Assembly (NCBI GenBank): GCA_030691545.1
Contig: JAUYEE010000098.1
Span: 1 to 53,604, forward strand
Direction: 5' to 3'
DNA: 53,604 bases
Origin: a bacterium
GTDB taxonomy: Bacteria > Auribacterota > JABMQX01
The stretch's first letter is position 1; each line of letters opens with the position of its first letter. The translations under genes and the position numbers were made by a program. Below are positions 26,701 to 34,200 of this stretch, one piece after another. Below the pieces are notes generated by a model, which made no database searches, was not told the origin of the DNA, and saw only the letters and a program-made list of their open reading frames with translations.

Positions 26701-29337
26701 AATAATCTGGTGCTTAGTCGTAAAGGAGTAGTACTCGCCGCCGTTGTCATCAGCCATCTCGTTTCCCACCAGGTCGGTCGCAGCGACGCGGAAACGATAG
26801 AGCGTCTCTTTCTCGAGTTGGTTGACAACGACGCTGTGGCGGTTGGTGACGAGGTCGCCGAAGGCCGACGACGTGAAGGGAGGGGACACGCCGTAGTCCA
26901 CCCGCGCGGTAGCGAGTTCGTTGGTCTCCCACTCGACCACGGCCCAGGTGTCCCGGACATCCACGACTTTAACGTTAGAGATGGAGGGCGGAGAATCGTC
27001 TATTGTGGCTGTGGCTGTCACGGTTCGCGCCGAGCCGGAGCCGTCGTTGGCGTCCTCATACGCGGCGGTGATGGTATCGCCGTCCGCGACCTGGAGCACG
27101 CCATCAAACAGCGGCGCACCCGTGGAAAGGGGGAGTTCCGCAACGAAAACCCCGGAGTTGGAGAATGTTTCGCGGGCGAACGCCAATTCCACATCTCGCG
27201 GACTTGATAGGTTGACGAGGGCCAGCTCCGTGACAAGCGGGCTGCCATTCAGGTCCATATCGGCGAGGGATAGCCGCACTGGCGTCCGGGGCGAGTATCT
27301 CGTCTGGTCGAACTGCAGAAGCCCCTTGCTCGTGGCAGTAAACAGCGGGGTTTCGGGGTCGCCCAAGAGGTTCAGGTCGAAGTAGCACCACCGCGTGGAG
27401 CCCGTGAACAGCACGTCGCCGATGTTTGCCTCTTTCGATTCCTGCAACGCCTTGCCGAGGTTGGTGATTCCCTTCTCGAAGACAGCTTCCAGGAAAGCCC
27501 GGTCGAACTTTTGAGAGGTCCCGAGGGTTGTTTCGGGCGAATACCAGCCGTAGCGAGAGTTCGCCACGACGGCAAAGGCCCCCCATTCGCCCTTTACAAA
27601 ATGTTCGGCGATGCTGTCGTCGAAATCAAACGCCCCGGAATCGCACCCCTGAGTGTAGAACATGAAAGGATACCCGTTTTGCAGGGCGTCCACGTCGTCT
27701 TTTGAGAGTCCGAGCGTCTCGTGTTCTGTCGAATGACCCAAGTGATTAACGATGTGAGGCGAGGCGTTCAGTGCGTCTATCACGGCGGGGACCGAAAACG
27801 TCCCCTGTTTTTGGTAGAGGCGGGTCAACTCAAAGCTCTCCGGCAGGAGAGGCACCAGTTCCTCTTTTGAATCGTCTCCCCACGTCCGGCTGTCGAGGTT
27901 TTGCCCGACCCATAGCGCGCGAGAGAGATTCGGGGACCTCTCGATTTCATATTGCAGGGTTTTCCGGACGAAGTTGTCGGCCTCGGACGGGTTGGAGACC
28001 GGCGCCCGTCCCACGTAAACCTCGGCGATGAGGTCCACCTCTCCGCCGTGTTCGCCATCCCCCGCCTCGCCATAGATGCCGTCGCCATTGTAGTCCCAGT
28101 TTCCATCGAGACAGCCGTAGTAGAGATCGCAGGGAATGTAAGAATCAATGTACAATCCGACTTCTCCGTAAACGCCGCGCGCCGGGATAATCTCCGTATC
28201 CCCGCCCAGAAGAACGTACTCCGTGCCGAGTTCTTCGTAGCATTTCCGGATGAAATTGCGGATTTTCTCCTTCAGGTCGGCGCCCTCGGAGGTTTCTTCT
28301 ATCTCCGTGATGGTGGCGATGCTGCCGGTCAGTCCCTTCTGCCTTTTCCAGTCCAACAGAGGCTCGAAGGCTGGCACGTAGGATTCCTTTGTGATAATCA
28401 GGTACTCGCAGGAACCCGCGTTGAGAGTTACCTCGCCTTGACTTTTCTGGTCGGATAAGGGGCTGGAAGCCGCTTCTACGGCTTCTCGCTTTTGCCACTG
28501 GCTTTTCTGGGGGCGAGGATACAGCTTCAGGGTGGCCGGGTTGTCCACGGTCGCCCTTGCTTTCGCCTCGTCGAGGGCGTAGCTGCGAAATCCCGCCTTC
28601 GGCGGGACTGGCTTGGCCGGTTCGCCGGAAATCGCGGAGACGGTTACCGTTGCCGTCAAGCTCTCATAGTAGCTGACCTCGCCGGTCGAGGGGACGTACT
28701 GAACGGGATACAGTCGTAAAACTGCCATTCGATACCCGCGGAGCGTCTGGACCGAAACAAAGTCGTAAAAGCGACCGGGGAATGATGCGTCCTCCGGAAA
28801 AGGAGAGGAGGGGGTCAGGGGCTGGGGGTCGGGGTTCAGGGGGAGGGCGCCAGGGCGTGTGGGGACGGCCGGGCGGCCTCGCTCCAACTGAAACCGCCCC
28901 GGAATCTCCTTTTGATTGGAGGCCGTCACCGTGACGGAGACAACGTCGGCGGAGGGGGGAAGAAGAATCCTTGCAGTCCTGAAAGGGACAACCGGCTTGC
29001 CCTCTTCAATTAGAAGAGAGAAGCCGGGCATCGTCAGGCGGGCGCGGCCATGCGATTCAGTAACGGTTGGCTTATCAAACGCATAGGGAACGATGATTTC
29101 CTTAGTGGCATGGGCATCCTGCCCATGATTCACGGGCTCGAAGCCCGTGCCACTTCCGCCCGTGGCACCCGTGTCCGCGTGAACAAGTGAAAGGCAACCC
29201 CATCCGAGCATTGCCACGACGGCCAGCAAAAACGCGATTGCCTGCCTGGCGAGGGATGCAGGCGAGACGCCTGCGCTACAGGCACGGTCAGATGCAGGCG
29301 AGACGCCTGCGCTACAAGGGCCGCAAGAGATGCGCAT
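23725..29337 (-). CDS. Giant secreted gingipain-like (C25) peptidase with FnIII, lectin-like and beta-helix modules
   Basis: An 1870-residue exported cysteine peptidase. The signal peptide has an extended n-region made of two copies of a repeat-encoded peptide (CSAGVSPAS), then the hydrophobic core AIAFLLAVVAMLGW. The C25 domain spans roughly residues 310-660; the catalytic pair is His535 (NHLGHSTEHE) and Cys565 (YTQGCDSGAFD). Next come a fibronectin-III module, a MAM/immune-inhibitor-like beta sandwich (WYIDDVVVS), a second FnIII, a right-handed beta-helix (NIIRNAYYGIHC-type repeats), a thrombospondin-3-like Asp-rich segment and a C-terminal domain ending RQRFYRVEIR, common in PVC-type secreted proteins. 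GGAG lies 7 bases before ATG 29337; the 29388 start is less likely. Confidence 0.88.
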   Translation of the reverse strand: MRISCGPCSAGVSPASDRACSAGVSPASLARQAIAFLLAVVAMLGWGCLSLVHADTGATGGSGTGFEPVNHGQDAHATKEIIVPYAFDKPTVTESHGRARLTMPGFSLLIEEGKPVVPFRTARILLPPSADVVSVTVTASNQKEIPGRFQLERGRPAVPTRPGALPLNPDPQPLTPSSPFPEDASFPGRFYDFVSVQTLRGYRMAVLRLYPVQYVPSTGEVSYYESLTATVTVSAISGEPAKPVPPKAGFRSYALDEAKARATVDNPATLKLYPRPQKSQWQKREAVEAASSPLSDQKSQGEVTLNAGSCEYLIITKESYVPAFEPLLDWKRQKGLTGSIATITEIEETSEGADLKEKIRNFIRKCYEELGTEYVLLGGDTEIIPARGVYGEVGLYIDSYIPCDLYYGCLDGNWDYNGDGIYGEAGDGEHGGEVDLIAEVYVGRAPVSNPSEADNFVRKTLQYEIERSPNLSRALWVGQNLDSRTWGDDSKEELVPLLPESFELTRLYQKQGTFSVPAVIDALNASPHIVNHLGHSTEHETLGLSKDDVDALQNGYPFMFYTQGCDSGAFDFDDSIAEHFVKGEWGAFAVVANSRYGWYSPETTLGTSQKFDRAFLEAVFEKGITNLGKALQESKEANIGDVLFTGSTRWCYFDLNLLGDPETPLFTATSKGLLQFDQTRYSPRTPVRLSLADMDLNGSPLVTELALVNLSSPRDVELAFARETFSNSGVFVAELPLSTGAPLFDGVLQVADGDTITAAYEDANDGSGSARTVTATATIDDSPPSISNVKVVDVRDTWAVVEWETNELATARVDYGVSPPFTSSAFGDLVTNRHSVVVNQLEKETLYRFRVAATDLVGNEMADDNGGEYYSFTTKHQIILFSDDVEEGSASAAGDWSSAVISGGVSDWQITTAASHSGIACWHTDDYPLPAANSLDTPYIDLRGTTTAQLSFWHRMLSEDQWDGGFVQIQREGTLEWVSLTQEEMTEGTPFETLSTGNPSGPVPGWSGDIPWERVTFDLDAFVGNRVRVRFRMESDDNTDGGEGDGWYIDDVVVSRAVGTVSLDRLFYKLGDSIVITVLDAAANADAGAAEEVFVAVSSTSEAEPETVALTETEPGSAMFIGQIVTAKGDKANDGQLGVSDKDVVTVSYGTAESASAFVDIASPKISAVQSTQVADTFALIKWTTDELCVGTVYYGTDPLALPQAASQVLRGTIHELRLTELVPRSIYYFKVEAVDRAGNRSVDDNVGRLYQFMTLGFNQGGVISEDTVWRYVEGGRPYEISNSVYVGTTKTHEPVTLTIEPGVVVQFKTDKKDLFVRGGLVARGVTFEFDLQSGKSAHIVFEEGSWGEIENSVISVKGSSVELSGGIECYSSNVHFTNNIIRNAYYGIHCLSSSPTIARNSFVVCNYGVFLHAASGGYSSPKITQNTFIGCRFPIFCETGAYPVVWSNTFQENAYDGVVHGPILEDTLWPGYDCPHFLTSDLAIPTGRTLWIAPGATLRFAEPGVDLLVSGKFYAEGATIEFPVPPDPRTFITFDSTSSGSVRNCRIVGDSPDGTPTGGIKCQSSNVSFTGNVIRNTYYGIFCGPSRSPEIANNTIVGCQYGIYAPDASPKIVNCILWNNGDDLVGCAGTSLNTTDGDSGRGNISLDPMFRDAARGDFRLQPGSPCIDSGTSAFTPLLDADGHLRWDNPYVPNTGEGSSPYFDIGAYEFVLDFDSDLICDEWELFNGLSPYDAADAESDDDADGKTAREEYIAGTDPHDPSSCLRVVAMLTVRDSQEDDYKGTVVAWKALSGRNYTVCYADELWPARGRKPLSGDDGPEQLMDLTMWKPFSDVIEGTGDYASFFDEWAAHPEAPFYDHPRQRFYRVEIR
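29105..29153. repeat. Double-hairpin repeat (family R2) inside the C25 gene
   Basis: Two palindromes in tandem (TGGGCATCCTGCCCA and CACGGGCTCGAAGCCCGTG) flanked by GTGGCA and TGCCAC. In the reading frame it encodes GTGFEPVNHGQDAHAT, which sits between the signal peptide and the mature domain. A copy in the opposite orientation lies at 53501-53549. Confidence 0.85.
29255..29315. repeat. Two tandem copies of hairpin repeat R1 inside the C25 gene
   Basis: Copies at 29255-29279 and 29291-29315, each 25 bases: GAT, a GCAGGC stem, a GAGAC loop, a GCCTGC stem and GCTAC. In the gene's frame each encodes SAGVSPAS. They lie just before the hydrophobic core of the signal peptide. Confidence 0.9.
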
Positions 29338-29561
29338 TGCCGAGCTCCATTTCCCTATTTCGCGGGTCCCCCCATGAAATCTGTACACGCCGCTTGATTC
29401 TTTCAGATGACAGTCCTCTGTTTATTCCGTCCAACGCCAAGCCTGCTTTAGGGAGCGAGGGCGCTCCTGTTTTCCGTAACGCCTGGAACACACTCACCCG
29501 TTCCACCCGCCTGGCGTCGGCACTACGTTATCCGATGCAGGCCCGCCGAAGCGGGCCTGCG
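29338..29561. other. Short intergenic region between C25 and Nramp genes
   Basis: It contains a GGAGCG-AGGG-CGCTCC hairpin at 29452-29467 and, at its right end, the R1-type hairpin at 29534-29565. Nothing coding is supported. Confidence 0.5.
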
Positions 29562-29565
29562 CTAC
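29534..29565. repeat. Long-stem variant of repeat R1 that includes the Nramp stop codon
   Basis: GAT, a ten-base stem (GCAGGCCCGC with GCGGGCCTGC), a CGAA loop and GCTAC. On the minus strand the GTAGC end supplies the TAG stop of the transporter gene. It may work as a 3'-end mRNA stabiliser or weak terminator, but no U-tract follows. Confidence 0.8.
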
Positions 29566-31040
29566 GTTCCGGCGCGCTGTGCCTGCTGTTCTGTGGATGG
29601 CTTCTGTTTGAACAGACGCTTCGAGATGTCTCCGCACATGATGCTCACCTTGACAATCGCCGCTGCGGTCACGACGGCTATCGCGAGTGCCATTCCAAAG
29701 TTCCAGAAGGCACGTTTCCCGCCCTTGGGCATCGCGTCGCCCATAAAGCTTTTCTTGTTGTGAAGCACCATGAAACAAATGTAAGCCATCGGCAGCAAGA
29801 GGACACACAGGGAAGAGGCTGAGACGGCAATCCCGAAGGGCAACTCCCATGCGACGCCGAGGGCCCCGACGGCAGGCGCCAGGACCATCAGCCTGAACCT
29901 CCAGCCAGTGGGTTCGATTCCTAACATTTCCGAGAGAATGAACGCGCACATCAGCATGTGCACCGTGATCGTTGACAGACCGATAGCAAGCATGCCCAGC
30001 CCGAAGATGACATGTCCAAAGACCTTCCCAACCACCGGAGCCAGAACGCCGGCCGCTTCCACCGCGCTCCGGGTGACCACCCCTCGTTCATACAGGACAT
30101 TGGAAGTGGCAATGGTCACAAACGTTATGGCCAAAACGAATGGGAGCGCCATGCCGGTCACTAAGTCGAAGTACGCCAGACGGTTGTGCTCCTTTCCCCA
30201 CCCTCTTGCCAGAACGGAATAGGGATACAGGAAAACCATATTCACGCCAATCGTGGCTCCAAGGATGGCGATAAGTAAGTTCGCCTGTTCGCGGTCGAAA
30301 GAGCCGTCCGGGAGACGCGGCAGACGCGGAACCAATCCCTTGAAAAAGTCCCCCCACTTAATCCCTGTTTTCAGCACCACCAAGGCGAAGGCGACGACGA
30401 TAAGCCACACGAGCACCTTCAGGGTCCTCTCGTAAATCCGGATGCCCTTGTGGCCCTTCGCATAATTCCAGGTCACGAACGTCGCGAAAACCAGAAACAC
30501 GGCGCCCAGAACCCACGGTGGGATAGGGTTGGTTCGCCCCGTCGCCACGCCAGCCAAGTCATTCGCCGCGTGCGCCGCCAGCGCATATTGAGGGAAATGC
30601 CAGATGATCGAAGCCAGGAGCGCACTGAGCCCAAAGAGGAATGCAAAGGCGTAATGGAGTTCGTTGCGCATCGCTTCGTAAGGACACCGGCGAACCGCTA
30701 CCGCTTGCTTGGCCATGGCGAAGAACATGAACATCCCGAGGAACATCGCCATGGGGGCCACCCAGACCAAAGAGTAGCCATACTTGGAACCCGCGATAAG
30801 AGCCGCCCCTGCGCTGCCCGCCCCGAGGGTTACCGCGCTCTGAATGAAGCCCGGGCCGGACAGCTTTGTGTAGCCAGTCACCCTTTTACACAAGGGGCTT
30901 TGATTCAACTCCGCGAGCTTCTGTCTTTCCTCTTCAAGCTTCGCCGGGTCTATTGTGCATCGAAAGGTGTATCGTGTCCGAAGCCCTTTCGCGCACGCCG
31001 TTTGTCTCGTGTTCAGTGTGTCTTTTTCCATCTCCTCCAT
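29562..31040 (-). CDS. Divergent Nramp-family membrane transporter lacking the metal-site motifs
   Basis: A 492-residue inner-membrane protein with about 11 hydrophobic segments and a soluble N-terminal extension of about 60 residues. The first helix region SGPGFIQSAVTLGAGSAGAALIAG aligns with the Nramp start SGPGF. The metal-binding DPGN is replaced by GAGS, and the helix-6 MPH motif is replaced in IGVNMVFLYPYS. Both changes remove known Mn/Fe ligands, so the substrate is probably not the usual Mn or Fe. The start may be 31040 or the Met three codons later. The stop codon lies inside an R1-type repeat. It lies 284 bases upstream of the C25 gene's ribosome site region, same strand. Confidence 0.82.
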   Translation of the reverse strand: MEEMEKDTLNTRQTACAKGLRTRYTFRCTIDPAKLEEERQKLAELNQSPLCKRVTGYTKLSGPGFIQSAVTLGAGSAGAALIAGSKYGYSLVWVAPMAMFLGMFMFFAMAKQAVAVRRCPYEAMRNELHYAFAFLFGLSALLASIIWHFPQYALAAHAANDLAGVATGRTNPIPPWVLGAVFLVFATFVTWNYAKGHKGIRIYERTLKVLVWLIVVAFALVVLKTGIKWGDFFKGLVPRLPRLPDGSFDREQANLLIAILGATIGVNMVFLYPYSVLARGWGKEHNRLAYFDLVTGMALPFVLAITFVTIATSNVLYERGVVTRSAVEAAGVLAPVVGKVFGHVIFGLGMLAIGLSTITVHMLMCAFILSEMLGIEPTGWRFRLMVLAPAVGALGVAWELPFGIAVSASSLCVLLLPMAYICFMVLHNKKSFMGDAMPKGGKRAFWNFGMALAIAVVTAAAIVKVSIMCGDISKRLFKQKPSTEQQAQRAGT

Positions 31041-31080
31041 CTTCCGTAATGGTCAGAAACGCCGGCGGCCGTTTCGGTTT

Positions 31081-31146
31081 GTGGTTCCTTCGTGGTGAGA
31101 AAACCATGCTGTTGACCACGAAGAGCACGAAGGACGCGAAGGTTAG
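31081..31146. repeat. Degenerate ACGAAG-type simple repeat
   Basis: The stretch GGTTCCTTCGTGGTGAGAAA, then CCACGAAGAGCACGAAGGAC, is a direct/inverted mix of ACGAAG and CTTCGTG units. I recall similar CCACGAAG-type repeats from many metagenomic genomes, where they are often mis-translated. It lies between the Nramp and TPR genes. Confidence 0.6.
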
Positions 31147-31275
31147 CGGGAAGCATCTCAGAAATTATCCCCCATTTCAAGGGCTTTCTCGACGTACCAA
31201 GTGCTGCCAACCCGCCCCATTGCAACTCAACATACCACAACCCGCAAACCCGAGGCCCGATCTCTTCCTTGAGAG

Positions 31276-34200
31276 TTATTGAGCGACCTGGCCAAGCAAG
31301 GACTGTGCCTTTTCGTGGCCCGGATTCAGCTTTAAGGCGAGCTTCAGCAGGCTCAGGACCTTCTCCTTCTGGTACGGCACAAGCGACGCGGCGCTGATGT
31401 ACGCTGCTTCCGACCCAATCTCCGCATAGCGCCTCGCCGTCTTCCATCTTCCCGTCCCTTCGTACGCGTCCACCAATAAGCTGTAGAGTTCCCCGTCATA
31501 AAGGTTGTAACGAAGCCCCTTCTCCAGAAGCTCGATTGCCTTCAGGTGGTCGCGGTTCGCCAAGTAAGCCTCAGCGATTGTCTTCAGCGCTGGAACATCC
31601 CTCGGATTCGCCCGAAGCCGCCCTCTTAGAGCGCGAATCGTGCCAGGCTGGTCCTTTTGGGATGCAGGCGAGACGCCTGCGCTACTATTTGTGTAGAGCG
31701 CGTGCAACGCGAGCCACACCTCATCCGCGCGGGGATAAAGCTCCGCCGCCCTTTCCAGCTCTTCAGCGGCTTTTTGCGGCTCATTCATCCGCTCGTAGGT
31801 GAATCCCAAGTACCGCCGCGCGAGAAAGTCCTTTTCGTCAGCGGCGAGCGCCTTTTGGGCTGCGTCCAGGGCCTCCGTGTATTTCTCGCGAAAGAGATGA
31901 ATGCCAGCCAGCGTGGCATAGGCGCCGCGGGCCTGCGGGTCTTTCTCAATGACTTCGGCCACAATCTGGGTAGCCTGGTCGAGTTTTGCCGGGTCCGGGG
32001 GCCTCGCCCGCAGAGCTTCTTCGGCCAACAGCCTTGCCTGAGCTACCTTCAGCAAAGCATCCGCAGGTCTTTCTGACCGAAGCCTCTCCATAAGCTCGCC
32101 ATCTCCGGGCAGGAACAGGGGGGCAATTCGTTGCTCGCTGGCCGCGGCAAGAATGTAATCCGCGATTTTCTGTTCAAACTCCTCGACGCTGATGGACAGC
32201 ACCTGAGGGATGACCTCCTCGGTGGAAATGTTCTGCCCTATATAGGAAATCATCTTACGGACAACGTCCCGGCCGAATTTCTCGTCGAGGTATCGGCAGA
32301 TCATTCGAGACTCGGCGTAGGCTGCCTGCTTGTGGAGTTGCGTTCTTGGGCGCGTGAAGCAACTGTTCAAGTCCTTAACGGGGATGATCTCACCGAGGTA
32401 CAACATTCGCTGGAGCAGTCCGTCCCATTCCGCAGGGAGCGGGCTATCCTCATGAAGCGTCGCCAGACCCTCGGTGAACCAGAAGGGTATCTGCATGTTC
32501 GTCTGCTGGAGGTTCACGACGTGGACGAACTCGTGCCGCAGGACGTCCTTCCAGTCGAAGGCACCGCTCTTCGGCGAATCCATCGCCACGAGTTTCCCCA
32601 GACTCGCCCCCACCGTCGCGATAAACGGCAGCCCCACAATCCGCGCAGAGAACTGGTCGTGGGACTCGAAGATTTCGACCAATGTCGGGTTCCTCGGCTC
32701 ATAACCGAACTCGCCGCACACGTCCCTGTAAACCTGCTCAATATACCCCGGCAGAAAGCTCTCCAAGACGCGCCCTTTCTCCTTGTCCCACCGCAGCAGG
32801 AAGTGTTCGGTACGCCAGCTCACGAAGTTCCGCTTGATATAGTCAAGGAGGTTGATGAAATTCGTTGTCCGCGGGTTGTAAGGGTCCAGGCGATAGGATT
32901 TCCTCAGATACTGCTCCGCCTGTTCCTCTTCGCCTTCTCGCATCAGCAGAACGCCCATCTTTGTGTGTGCCGCGGCGTCATCCGGTCTCAGGACGATGGC
33001 TTCCTTCAGAAGCTCCATCGCCTCCTCGTTTCGCCGCTTCTCTTCGCATGCGCGGGCCACGATGGAGTAGAATTCGCTGTACGCCGGGTTAATCGCAAAA
33101 ACCTTTTTGCGGACTTCTTCGTAGGCATCCTTTTTTCGCTGCTGATAGAAACACGACGCCAGGTGCGAAAGGCTCGAGAGGGACCGCGGATTCACCTCCA
33201 GTGCTTTTTTCGCGGTCTCCTCGGCGGCTTCGTACTGGAAATCAAGCAACTGGATCGAGCTGAGAATATCCATCCCTCGGATGAGTTTCGGGTTAGACTC
33301 CAGAGCCTTCCGACACGATTCCGTCGCCAGGTCGTACTCGCCGTTAGCGGCGAAGATTGCTGCGAGTTCCGCGTGGGCTTCGGCGTGGTGGGGATTGATG
33401 CTGAGGAGCTTCGATAATTCCCGCGTTGCGTCGCCCGGCTGGTGACGCTCGAGGAACAAGCGCGCTTCCCACAGCAGCGCTTCAGTATTGGTCGGGTCCT
33501 TCTTGAGAGCTCGTTCCAGAACGCTGACGGCATCCTGCGGGTTGTCCGTCAGCGCGCAACCGACTGCGACGGCAATCATGTCGCCCGGTTCAATCGCATC
33601 GAGGTCAGCGACGTGCGCGTCCCAGAAATCATAGAGCCTGTGCAAGTGCTCTTGGGCCGCTTCCCTCTGACCGCTCTCAAGGAAAATCCGTCCCAGCCCT
33701 AAGATGGCTTTCGGATAGCCGGGGCTGGCCTCGAGCGCTTTCTCAAATTGCTGCCGTGCGAGGTCATCCTCGCCAACGTAGTCGAGGAGTTCTCCAAGAG
33801 AGACCCGCAATGCGGGCGAATCGGGAGAGGTCTTCAAGGTTTGGTCGAGCGCTTGTCTTGCCTCCGGATACCGGCCGGTCGCCCGAAGGACCTCCGCGTA
33901 TCCAACGGCGGCATCCTCGCTCTCCGACTCCGGAGTCAGCGCCTTCTGGAATGCTTGCTCAGCCTTTTCGTATTCGCCTTTCCTCAAAAGAAGCTCTCCC
34001 AGAGCGACGGAAATCTCCGCTCGTTCCGGATGCCACTCCGCCGCCTGAGAGAGCCTCTCAACCGCCTCAGGGAGCCGCCCCGTCCCCAGCAGGCATCGCG
34101 AAACGCCAAGAAGCCCCTCCGGATTCCGTTCCTCCCGGGCAAGAACGGTTTCGTAGGCGATTCTTGCCAGGTCGTACTGAAGGCGACGGAGACAACTCGC

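Noticed and set aside
29255..29315. CRISPR array
   Set aside because: Two units separated by 11 bases, with other copies dispersed; no regular 30-40 base spacers and no cas genes.
29905..29925. T-loop-like GGTTCGATTCC suggesting a tRNA
   Set aside because: Inside the Nramp-like gene, with no acceptor or anticodon stem around it.
32131..33417. Plus-strand frame of 428 codons over the TPR/peptidase gene
   Set aside because: Antisense shadow; TPR periodicity and the HEFVH motif are on the minus strand.
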